Below are positions 15,483 through 23,172 of a stretch of 37,039 nucleotides of DNA, piece by piece. The notes under the pieces were generated by a model. The model saw only the letters and a list, made by a program, of their open reading frames with translations, searched no databases and was not told the origin of the DNA. The number at the start of each line of letters is the position of its first letter. Positions within the stretch are counted from its first letter, which is position 1. A program made the position numbers and the translations under genes. This DNA comes from an uncultured Phascolarctobacterium sp. (GTDB lineage Bacteria > Bacillota > Negativicutes > Acidaminococcales > Acidaminococcaceae), in NCBI GenBank assembly GCA_947589605.1, contig CANQBR010000016.1, positions 1 to 37,039 of the forward strand, written 5' to 3'.

Positions 15483-15774
15483 TTTGAGCCGCCGCCCCCA
15501 TGGTGACCATGATATGAAGAAAGGCGAGGAAAATTTTTCGCGGCAAAAAATTTTATCAGTTGCTCTTAGATCTGTAAGGTTTCTCTTAAAATTTTCTTTG
15601 ATGAATTCATAGGTTTCTTGATTTTTCCCATGAGGCGCTCTGCCGTTCGTCTTCGACGGCGAGGGTCGCCGACGCTTCTTTGACTTTGAAAAAGATCGAC
15701 GTGCGCCTCGGCTTTTGCAAAAAATAAATCTTTCGGCGAAGATCGGCGTTCTTTCTCTGAAGCTGCATTTGTTT
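15483..15774. other. Divergent intergenic region with A/T tracts and a long imperfect fold
   Basis: About 290 bases without a gene. It holds AnTn tracts near 15530-15538, 15545-15554 and 15588-15595. It also contains a self-complementary block in which GAGGCGC (15632-15638) pairs with GCGCCTC (15703-15709) and encloses CGGCGA/TCGCCG (15657-15662 with 15666-15671). No promoter or coding frame belongs to the block, so a small RNA is possible but unproven. Confidence 0.4.
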
Positions 15775-15803
15775 TTACGAAAGAGCCGCCGCTGTGATAT
15801 ACT
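15775..15803 (+). promoter_or_regulatory. Extended -10 promoter for the secreted protein gene
   Basis: TGATATACT: TATACT at 15798-15803 with TG at 15795-15796. The -35 (TTACGA, 15775-15780) is weak, as often seen with an extended -10. The start codon is about 38 bases downstream of the -10. Confidence 0.55.
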
Positions 15804-15840
15804 ATTAAGGAAGATAAAAAGCCGGAAAGAAGGATGAAAG

Positions 15841-17277
15841 ATGAAAATGAGCCGAAGGATCTTCGCCGCCTGCTGCTTCGCTTGGGCCGCGGGCTACGCT
15901 CTCGCTTTTGCTCAGCCGCAACTTTTGGCCGAAACCGAATTGAAATGCGGCGGCAAGATCTGCAATGCTCGACTCTGGGGAGAAGTGATGACCGGGGGCT
16001 ATGCCACCGACCTTTTGCTCATGTTGAAAGATAAAGAAAAGGGGCAGCTGGTCACAGCCTATCGCCCCGACATCAGCGGCGGCTACGGCTGCCGTTTGGA
16101 AGCGGTGCCGGTGACCGGGCAGGGAGAGCAATTGCTGGTGACGGTGCAGCAGGGCAATTGGCAGCGGCCCCGGGCAGTGCGGCTTTATGATCTTTCCCGC
16201 CCCGAAAAGGTGCGGGTGCTCTTCGATGCCCGCTGCAACTTGGGCCTCATCCGCGGGCTCTTTTTTAACAAAGCCAAAAGTTTATTGACCGTCGTCACAG
16301 TAAGCGGCGATGAAGCAAGCACAGCCGTGGAAAAAGCGGAGTGGGAAGGCGGCCCCGAGCAAACGGCACAGTGGAGCGGCTTAGACAGTGCAGTGCCGCT
16401 GGATACGGACGGAGACGGTCTGGCCGAGCTGGTGACCGCAGAAACGATCTCTTACGGCGATAAAGCCATCGCCAAATTGGGAGCGGTGTGGCATTTTTCG
16501 AAAGAGAGCGAAGAGGCAACTGTCTCTTTGAAAAAAGAGAGCTCTGCCGAGATAAAAAAGGACGAAGCTCCGCTGCCCGAAGCGGCGGCAGAGCCTCAAA
16601 AAGAAAAACAAGAGCCGGCAGCCGAGGCCGTTGCGGAAAAAATCGAGCCGCCGCAGGAGGCGCTCCTCTTGTGGCAGCGTAAAAATGTGAGCTTGGTGCC
16701 GCAAGAGCCCAAGAAGAGAGACGATAGGAGCGGCGCAGGCTGCAAGACAAGATCTTATCGGGTCTGGCCCGACACTGTCATCCTGCCCGCCGCCGAGGTC
16801 ACGCTGCCTGTCATCACCGCCGCCGATGCGGCTTTGCAAAATAAGCTCAACGCCGCTTTAGGCAAGCACACGCAAAAACTGCGGCAGCAATCGGCCGAGG
16901 GCAAAGCAATAAAGGCCACCTTCCAAGTGCTGACGGCGGCCCCTGCGGTGCTGAGCATAGAGCTGAGCCGAAGCGACGGTGAGAAAATCAGCCGTCATTA
17001 CGTGAACCTCGATCCTCAAAAAGGCGGCGAGCTGTCGCTCAAGGCTTTCTTGAAAACAGAAGATAAAAAGTTGCTCCCTCATTTGGCCGCTCTTTCTGCC
17101 GACAGCAGCGTCGAGCTTTCCCGAGGGCTGCCGGCAAAATGGTTCATCGCCGAGGGCGATAAGCTTTGCTTCGTCGCCGCCGCTGCCGACGGCGAGGAAG
17201 AAGCGGTCTGCTTCACTCGCGAGCAGCTGGGCAAATTTTTGCGGCCGGGCTTTTTCGACGCCGAGCAAAAACAGTGA
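15841..17277 (+). CDS. Secreted protein of unknown function, two domains joined by a Pro/Glu/Ala linker
   Basis: 478 residues. A signal peptide (residues 1 to about 24, ending ALAFA) is followed by an N-terminal beta-rich domain (about 25-225) with a DTDGDGLAEL calcium-binding-like loop at 188-197, as in FG-GAP/VCBS-type repeats. A charged Lys/Glu/Pro/Ala linker spans about 225-275. The C-terminal domain (about 305-475) weakly resembles DUF3298/RsiV-type extracellular domains (KISRHYVNLDPQKGGELSLKAF). Four cysteines in the first domain (about 36, 41, 84, 132) could form disulphides. AAGGA lies 6 bases before the start. The gene stands alone between two promoters; I cannot assign a role. Confidence 0.65.
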   Translation: MKMSRRIFAACCFAWAAGYALAFAQPQLLAETELKCGGKICNARLWGEVMTGGYATDLLLMLKDKEKGQLVTAYRPDISGGYGCRLEAVPVTGQGEQLLVTVQQGNWQRPRAVRLYDLSRPEKVRVLFDARCNLGLIRGLFFNKAKSLLTVVTVSGDEASTAVEKAEWEGGPEQTAQWSGLDSAVPLDTDGDGLAELVTAETISYGDKAIAKLGAVWHFSKESEEATVSLKKESSAEIKKDEAPLPEAAAEPQKEKQEPAAEAVAEKIEPPQEALLLWQRKNVSLVPQEPKKRDDRSGAGCKTRSYRVWPDTVILPAAEVTLPVITAADAALQNKLNAALGKHTQKLRQQSAEGKAIKATFQVLTAAPAVLSIELSRSDGEKISRHYVNLDPQKGGELSLKAFLKTEDKKLLPHLAALSADSSVELSRGLPAKWFIAEGDKLCFVAAAADGEEEAVCFTREQLGKFLRPGFFDAEQKQ

Positions 17278-17383
17278 CGCCTTCGCCGCGAACCCGGATC
17301 CGTCGCCTTCTCTTTATTGCGAAAAAAACGGAGGAGATAAACGGCGCGAGCGATGCGAACAAAGAGCCTCGGCAAGATAAATC

Positions 17384-17412
17384 TTGATTTTCTTTTCCGC
17401 TTAATCTATAAT
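17384..17412 (+). promoter_or_regulatory. Promoter of the RND efflux operon
   Basis: TTGATT (17384-17389), exactly 17 bases, TATAAT (17407-17412). It is near consensus and implies high basal output unless repressed. Confidence 0.8.
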
Positions 17413-17422
17413 TATCATGATA
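17413..17422. promoter_or_regulatory. Palindrome at the predicted transcription start of the efflux operon
   Basis: TATCATGATA is a perfect 10-base palindrome lying directly after the -10 and over the expected +1. This is a usual place for a repressor site controlling an efflux pump, but the palindrome is short and no regulator gene is adjacent. Confidence 0.4.
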
Positions 17423-17501
17423 CTTTAGCGAAAAAAGCAATGTTTCGGATAAAGGCCTCGGCCGCACAAGACGGGCAGGGGCGAAGGAGGAGTTCCTTAA
17501 C

Positions 17502-18668
17502 ATGATTGGTTTTTCCTTGAACCGTGGCGGAAAACTGTTGGCGGTCGCCGTGGCGCTGGGCCTTGCGGCAGGGCTGGGCGGCTGTAAGAAACAGACACAG
17601 AATCAGCAGGCCGCCGTCGTCCCGGTAAGGTCCATGCAGGTGATCAAGCGGGATACTCCCATGCTTTACGATTACACCGGCTTTATCGAAGCCCGTCAGG
17701 AAATGAATCTGGTGGCTCAGGTCAGCGGCCAGATCACCGGCAAATATTTCAACGGCGGCGATACGGTGCAGGCCGGGCAAGTGCTCTACACCGTAGATTC
17801 CCGTACCTACGAGGCCGCGCTGCTCAATGCTCAGGCCAATTTGGCCAACGCCCGTGCCGCTTTGGCCAACGCTTCCATCGATGCCGAGCGCTACATCAAA
17901 CTTTACGAGCAAAACGCCGTGTCCAAACAAATGATGGACAACGCCGTGATGCAAAGAGATCAGGCTCGGGCCAGCGCCGGGGCCATGGAGGCTCTTTTGC
18001 GCAGCGCTCAAGTGAATATGGAAGAAACTCGTGTGAAGGCGCCTTTCAACGGACGCATCGATACTACGGCTCTGGAAGTGGGCAACTACGCAGTGGCCGG
18101 GCAGACCGTGCTGGGCAAGATCTCCGACACCGACCCGGTGTTCGTGAAGTTCAGCATCGCCGAGCCCGAGTATCTGCAATTGAGCGCAGCTAACAGCGGC
18201 GGCGGAGCAGCCCTCGACGATCTCAGCATCATCCTCAGCGACGGCAGCACTTACGAATTGAAAGGCAGAGTGGCCGAAGTCAACAGAGGCATGAGCGACA
18301 ACACCGGCACTTTGACCGTAAAAGCTTTGTTCGATAACCCCAAACGGCGGCTGCTCCCCGGCATGTTCGCCCATCTGCAGGCTCAGGGCGGCATCAAAAA
18401 AGATGCGCTCCTCATCCCTCAGCGGGCAGTGACGGAGATGATGTACAAGCGTTTCGTTTACGTCATCGGCGCCGATAATAAAGTATCGATGAAAGAGATA
18501 ACTTTAGGTCCGATCGTGGGCCGTCTCTATATGGTCGAGAGCGGGTTGGACGGCAGTGAGACTTTGGTGGTAGAAGGCACCGGTCATTTGCGTCAGGGCA
18601 TGCAGGTGAAAGCCGAGCCCATGACCGAAGCCGATCTGGATACTACCGGTAAGGTAGCACAGCAATAA
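17502..18668 (+). CDS. RND efflux periplasmic adaptor (membrane fusion) lipoprotein
   Basis: 388 residues. The signal peptide ends in a lipobox L-G-G-C with the lipidated cysteine at 28. The order is that of AcrA/MexA adaptors: barrel-sandwich half (GFIEARQEMNLVAQVSGQI), an alpha-helical hairpin (about 105-165, with LLNAQANLANARAAL), the second lipoyl half (VKAPFNGRIDTTALEVGNYA), a beta-barrel and a membrane-proximal domain. It links the inner-membrane pump to an outer-membrane channel, which implies a diderm envelope. AAGGAGG (17484-17490) is 11 bases before the ATG, a rather long spacing. The pump gene follows after 12 bases. Confidence 0.92.
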   Translation: MIGFSLNRGGKLLAVAVALGLAAGLGGCKKQTQNQQAAVVPVRSMQVIKRDTPMLYDYTGFIEARQEMNLVAQVSGQITGKYFNGGDTVQAGQVLYTVDSRTYEAALLNAQANLANARAALANASIDAERYIKLYEQNAVSKQMMDNAVMQRDQARASAGAMEALLRSAQVNMEETRVKAPFNGRIDTTALEVGNYAVAGQTVLGKISDTDPVFVKFSIAEPEYLQLSAANSGGGAALDDLSIILSDGSTYELKGRVAEVNRGMSDNTGTLTVKALFDNPKRRLLPGMFAHLQAQGGIKKDALLIPQRAVTEMMYKRFVYVIGADNKVSMKEITLGPIVGRLYMVESGLDGSETLVVEGTGHLRQGMQVKAEPMTEADLDTTGKVAQQ

Positions 18669-18680
18669 GGAGACAGTTTA

Positions 18681-21600
18681 ATGGCAAGATTTTTCATTGA
18701 CCGTCCGGTGTTCGCCATAGTGCTGGCCATCCTCATCACCCTTTTGGGCACCTTGGCGGGCCTCAGTCTGCCCATAGCCCAGTATCCTCAGATCACCAAG
18801 CCCCGTATCAGCGTGGAGACCTATTATGTAGGCGCCAGCGCCGATATCGTAGAAGAGTCGGTGGCCCAGGCTATCGAGCAAAAAGTAATGGGCGTGGAGA
18901 ACATGCTGGACATGAACTCCACCAGCACCAGTTCCGGGCAGTACATACTGAACGTTCAGTTCAATTTGGAAAAAAATGCGGACATCGCTTCAGTAGAAGT
19001 TCAAAACCGCGTTTCTCAGGCCAACTCGTCCATGCCGACGGAGGTAATGAACTACGGCATAACCACAGCCAAAGAATCGGCGGAGACTATCATGTACTTC
19101 GCCCTCTATTCTCCCAATAAAACTTACGACGCCATGTTCCTGCGCACTTACGCCGACGCCAACTTCTTGGATGCGGTGAAGAGGGTGAAGGGCGTATCTA
19201 CGGTAGAAGAATACGGCCCCGAATATTCCATGCGCATTTGGCTGGACCCGGAGAAGATGGCTCAACTGGGCGTCAGCGTCGACGATGTGTCCAATGCCAT
19301 CAAGACCCAAAGCGTGCAGATACCCGTAGGCTCCATCGGCACCCGTCCTTCGGCTGCCGAGCAGGAAAAGGCCTATTCGGCCAGCGCCAGAGGCAGGCTC
19401 ACCACCCCTGAGGAGTTCGGCAATGTGATCATCCGTTCGCAAAACGGCGACAATCTCAAACTGAGAGACTTCGCCACCATCGCCCCCGGCCCTCGCAACG
19501 ATCTCACCTACAGTACGCTGAACAGAGGCGATTCGGTAGTGTTCGACGTATCCCTTACGTCCGATGCCAACGCCATCGAATCGGTAAGGAACATCAAAGA
19601 AGTGCTGGAAGATGCCGAGACTCGTTTCCCCGACGACATGAAACTTTTGGTGGTGCAGGACAACACTCAGTTCATCACCGAATCCCTGAGCAAAGTAGGG
19701 CACACCTTCGTAGAAGCGCTGCTCTTGGTCATCTTCGTGGTGTTCATTTTCTTGGGCAGCTGGCGGGCCACCATGATACCCCTTTTGGCGGTGCCTGTTT
19801 CTTTGGTGGGCACCCTCGCTTCCTTCGTCCTTTTGGGTTTCACCATCAACACCTTGACAGCCTTCGCCATGATCTTGGCCATAGGCCTGGTGGTGGACGA
19901 TGCCATCGTAGTAGTAGAAGCTGTTGAGCATCACATCCAAGATAACGGGATGAATCCTCGTGAAGCCACCTATAGGGCAATGAACGAAGTGTCGGGCCCG
20001 GTAGTGGCCATCGCCTTCGTGCTCAGTGCGGTGTTCATCCCCGTGGCTTTCACCGGCGGCACCGTCGGCGAACTTTATAAACAATTCGCCATCACCGTAT
20101 CCGTCTCCATGATGCTCTCGGCCATCATAGCCCTCTCTCTCACCCCGGCCCTTTGCGCCCTTCTTTTGGTGAAAAAGGACGAGGATCAGGCACCTAAGGG
20201 CTTCATCGGCAAGATCATCGCCGGTTTCAACGCTTGGTTCACCCGCACCTTAGCTAAATACATCAATGGTGTGGAGGTCTGCATCCGCAAGGCCAAGCTG
20301 GTGCTGTGCTGCTTGGTGGTGGTAGTGATCTGTATCGGCGCTTTAGCCAAAGTCACTCCCACCGGTTTCGTGCCTACAGAAGATCAGGGCATGACCGCCG
20401 TTTCTGTGGCTCTGCCGGAAGGTGCGTCCAGCAATCGCACTCAGCAGATCTTAGATTTCTTGAGCGGTGAAGCCGAAAAGCTGCCCGGCGTACAGAACGT
20501 CATGGCTGTAGGCGGCGTGGATATCACCAGCAGCTCCGATAAGATATCCAGCGGCCTCTTGGTGGTGGCCATGAAGGACTATAGCGAAAGAGACAACACC
20601 GTGCAGGACGTTATCCCCATGATCGGTGCGCTGGGTGCCAAGATACCCGATGCCACCGTTATGGCCTTTCAGCCGCCGTCTCTGCCCGGCGCCTCCAACA
20701 CCGGCACTCTCAGCTTATACATCATGAACCTGAGCGGCGAGGATGTGGCTACCATGTCCGGCCGAGCCAACGAATTTTTGACCAAAGCTCGCCAGCGGCC
20801 GGAGATCGGTGTTATCTACACCACTCTTAATCCCAACACTCCCGTTTATAAATTCGACGTAGACAGAGAAAAGGCCGAGTCTCTCAACGTGCCGGTGTCC
20901 AGCGTCTTCTCTGCTCTGCAGGCCTTTTTGGGCGGCTCCGAGATAAGCGACATCAACAGCTTCGGCCGTATTTGGAAAGTTGTGATGCAGGCCGATCCTC
21001 AGCATCGCACCGAGGCCGACGATATGAGGTACTTCTTCGTTCGCTCCAACAACGGCACCATGATCCCTCTCAATACTCTGGTGAGACCCCGCAAGGAAAA
21101 CACTTCCGTCGTGCTGACCAGATATAACGGTGCCAGTGCCTTCAAGATCGCCGGCGACCCGGCTCCGGGCTATTCCTCCGGTCAGGCCATGGCGGCCTTA
21201 GAAGAAGTAGCAGCCGAAGTGTTGCCCGTAACTTATACGATGGAATGGGCCGATCAGAGCCGCGATGAGATAGAAGCGGGCAGCCGCTCTACTCAGATCT
21301 TCATCATCTCGCTGATCTTCGTCTTCCTCTGCTTGGCTGCTCTTTACGAGAGCTGGACCATCCCTCTGGCGGTGGTATTGTCGGTTCCTTCCGCCGTTTT
21401 CGGCTGCTTCCTCTCTCAATATTTGCGGGGGCAGAACAACGACGTGTACATGCAGATAGGCCTCATCACACTGATAGGCTTGGCGGCCAAAAACGCCATC
21501 CTCATCGTAGAATATGCCAAGATGAACATGGAGAACGGCATGGACGTGGTCCATGCGGCGGTGGAAGCGGCTCACATAAGGCTGCGCCCCATTTTGATGA

Positions 21601-21791
21601 CCTCCTTCGCTTTCATCTTAGGCTGTCTGCCCTTGGCAGTGGCCACCGGCCCCGGCGCCGGCGCCCGTATCTCCATGGGCAATGCGGTCGTGGGAGGCAT
21701 GACGGTAGCTACCGGCTTCGGTATCTTCCTGATCCCCGTGCTCTTCGTAGTGGTGGAGCGCTTCTTCGACCGCAAACATAAAACCGAGTAG
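18681..21791 (+). CDS. RND multidrug efflux pump, HAE1 (AcrB-like) family
   Basis: 1036 residues, full length for the family, with 12 membrane helices and two large periplasmic loops. The proton-relay residues are present: Asp-Asp at 406-407 in LVVDDAIVVVEAVEHH, and Lys937 in GLAAKNAILIVEYAK. The N-terminus (MARFFIDRPVFAIVLAI) is characteristic. With the adaptor encoded just upstream it should export hydrophobic drugs, detergents or bile-type compounds using the proton gradient. No TolC-like channel follows; a distant one must be used. TAAGGAG is 8 bases before the start. A terminator closes the operon. Confidence 0.96.
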   Translation: MARFFIDRPVFAIVLAILITLLGTLAGLSLPIAQYPQITKPRISVETYYVGASADIVEESVAQAIEQKVMGVENMLDMNSTSTSSGQYILNVQFNLEKNADIASVEVQNRVSQANSSMPTEVMNYGITTAKESAETIMYFALYSPNKTYDAMFLRTYADANFLDAVKRVKGVSTVEEYGPEYSMRIWLDPEKMAQLGVSVDDVSNAIKTQSVQIPVGSIGTRPSAAEQEKAYSASARGRLTTPEEFGNVIIRSQNGDNLKLRDFATIAPGPRNDLTYSTLNRGDSVVFDVSLTSDANAIESVRNIKEVLEDAETRFPDDMKLLVVQDNTQFITESLSKVGHTFVEALLLVIFVVFIFLGSWRATMIPLLAVPVSLVGTLASFVLLGFTINTLTAFAMILAIGLVVDDAIVVVEAVEHHIQDNGMNPREATYRAMNEVSGPVVAIAFVLSAVFIPVAFTGGTVGELYKQFAITVSVSMMLSAIIALSLTPALCALLLVKKDEDQAPKGFIGKIIAGFNAWFTRTLAKYINGVEVCIRKAKLVLCCLVVVVICIGALAKVTPTGFVPTEDQGMTAVSVALPEGASSNRTQQILDFLSGEAEKLPGVQNVMAVGGVDITSSSDKISSGLLVVAMKDYSERDNTVQDVIPMIGALGAKIPDATVMAFQPPSLPGASNTGTLSLYIMNLSGEDVATMSGRANEFLTKARQRPEIGVIYTTLNPNTPVYKFDVDREKAESLNVPVSSVFSALQAFLGGSEISDINSFGRIWKVVMQADPQHRTEADDMRYFFVRSNNGTMIPLNTLVRPRKENTSVVLTRYNGASAFKIAGDPAPGYSSGQAMAALEEVAAEVLPVTYTMEWADQSRDEIEAGSRSTQIFIISLIFVFLCLAALYESWTIPLAVVLSVPSAVFGCFLSQYLRGQNNDVYMQIGLITLIGLAAKNAILIVEYAKMNMENGMDVVHAAVEAAHIRLRPILMTSFAFILGCLPLAVATGPGAGARISMGNAVVGGMTVATGFGIFLIPVLFVVVERFFDRKHKTE

Positions 21792-21863
21792 AACGACCTT
21801 CGGTCGTGTCCACAGATAGCACATCTCATTCATCCCTTTTTTGCCTTACTTTGTTTTGCTTTG

Positions 21864-21903
21864 ACCCCATCAGCCTTCCCCGGGCGATGGGGTTCCTTTT
21901 TTC
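21864..21903 (+). terminator. Rho-independent terminator of the RND operon
   Basis: ACCCCATC (21864-21871) pairs with GATGGGGT (21886-21893), followed by TCCTTTTTT. A smaller hairpin (ACGACC/GGTCGT, 21793-21807) lies just after the stop codon. Confidence 0.85.
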
Positions 21904-21910
21904 TTCGCCC

Positions 21911-21940
21911 TTGTGAAAAGACGGTAAGATGACGTATAAT
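21911..21940 (+). promoter_or_regulatory. Promoter of the chromate-transporter/GGT operon
   Basis: TTGTGA (21911-21916), an 18-base spacer and TATAAT (21935-21940). The first gene starts about 60 bases later. Confidence 0.75.
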
Positions 21941-22002
21941 GAAAAAAGAAAGGACTGCCGTACTTTGGGCGGCGGGTCCGACACGAGCCGGGAGGGCAGA
22001 GC

Positions 22003-22566
22003 ATGGCCGCAGAACAGAAAAAAAGTTTTTACTGGGAACTTTTCAAGTCCACTTTTTTGATCAGCGCCTTCACCGTAGGAGGCGGTTATGTGATCATCCC
22101 TCTTTTAAAGGCGAAGTTTGTGGATCAGTATCACTGGCTGGAAGATAAAGAGGCTTTGGATATGGTGAGCTTGGCTCAAACCGCCCCGGGGGTGGTGGCG
22201 GTGAACGCCTCTATCATCATGGGCCTGAGGATGGCCGGCCGGGCGGGGATGCTGACCGCTCTTTTCGCCACGGTGCTGCCTCCTCTGGTCACCATCTCTT
22301 TGATCGCCTATTGTTACAATTTCGTGGTGGGCAACACTTACGTCCACTACTGTTTGGAAGGGATGCAGTGCGGTGCCACCGCCATCATCATCGATGTGGC
22401 CTATAATTTATTGCGCAAAGAAGCAAAAAAGAAACTTTTTTTGCCTCTGGCCATCATCGCCGGCACTTTTGCGGCCAATTACATACTGGATTGGAACATC
22501 ATGTACATCATTTTATTCAATGCTTTGCTGGGCTGCTTCTTCATGCAGGGCGCCCGTTACAACTGA
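22003..22566 (+). CDS. Chromate transporter (ChrA/CHR) family, first half-size subunit
   Basis: 187 residues, mostly hydrophobic. The family motifs are GGGYVIIPLL near residue 27-36 and SLAQTAPGVVAVNASIIMG in the second helix pair; in this copy the usual second proline of the PGP motif is absent (PGV). Half-size CHR proteins work as pairs, and the partner follows after 9 bases. Some full-length members export chromate, but for paired short forms in Firmicutes the natural substrate is mostly unknown. GGAGG (21991-21995) sits 7 bases before the ATG. The hydrophilic N-terminal dozen residues (AAEQKKSFYWEL) probably face the cytoplasm. Confidence 0.85.
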   Translation: MAAEQKKSFYWELFKSTFLISAFTVGGGYVIIPLLKAKFVDQYHWLEDKEALDMVSLAQTAPGVVAVNASIIMGLRMAGRAGMLTALFATVLPPLVTISLIAYCYNFVVGNTYVHYCLEGMQCGATAIIIDVAYNLLRKEAKKKLFLPLAIIAGTFAANYILDWNIMYIILFNALLGCFFMQGARYN

Positions 22567-22575
22567 GGAGGAGCC

Positions 22576-23160
22576 ATGCTGAGTCTGCTCATCGACTTGT
22601 ATATCAGCTTCTTTTTGGTGGGCTTGGTCTGCGTGGGCGGCGGCTACGCCTCCGTGCCCCTCATCCAAAAACAGGTCATCGACCTGCACGGGTGGCTGAC
22701 GGTCCAGGAATTCATGGATATTTTCGCCATCAGCCAAATGACCCCCGGGCCCATCGGCATCAATGCGGCCACCTTCGTGGGCACCAAACTGGCGGGAGCG
22801 GCCGGGGCCGTGGCCGCCACCTTGGGCTTCGTCACTCCTTCGGTGCTCATCATGAGCGTTTTGGCCTACATCTTCGCCAAATACGGCGACGTGGGACCGG
22901 TGCGGGGCATATTGAACGGCCTGCGGCCGGCGGTTGTGGCCCTCATCGGCGGCGCTGCCCTAGTGTTCACGGCCATGGTGGTGTTCGGCGACGTCGGCAT
23001 CCGCGGCTTGCCCGAACGGATAAATTTTTGCAATGCGGCGGTGGTCCTCATCGCTTATGTTATCGTGAGGAAGAAGATCTTAGGTGTCATCCACACCCTG
23101 CTGGTCTCCGGACTGCTGGGCCTTCTCTTCAACAGCTTGGCCGCCTTCTTCAAAGGCTGA
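22576..23160 (+). CDS. Chromate transporter (ChrA/CHR) family, second half-size subunit
   Basis: 194 residues with about six hydrophobic helices. The motif VGGGYASVPLIQKQVID is followed by ISQMTPGPIGINAATFVG, the canonical CHR signature with Pro-Gly-Pro intact. It is homologous to, but clearly diverged from, the first subunit. The two together correspond to the duplicated halves of a long ChrA and probably insert with opposite topology. A GAGGAGG binding site covers the end of the first gene. The GGT gene follows 12 bases after the stop, with its own AAAGGAG. Confidence 0.88.
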   Translation: MLSLLIDLYISFFLVGLVCVGGGYASVPLIQKQVIDLHGWLTVQEFMDIFAISQMTPGPIGINAATFVGTKLAGAAGAVAATLGFVTPSVLIMSVLAYIFAKYGDVGPVRGILNGLRPAVVALIGGAALVFTAMVVFGDVGIRGLPERINFCNAAVVLIAYVIVRKKILGVIHTLLVSGLLGLLFNSLAAFFKG

Positions 23161-23172
23161 AAGGAGAAACTT

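Noticed and set aside
15380-15500. TPP-type riboswitch ahead of the binding-protein gene
   Set aside because: None of the conserved thi-box elements is visible on the minus strand; only a promoter, a direct repeat and A/T-rich sequence.
22003-23160. A full-length chrA split by a frameshift
   Set aside because: Both halves have their own strong ribosome binding site and CHR motif; paired half-size CHR proteins are an established form.
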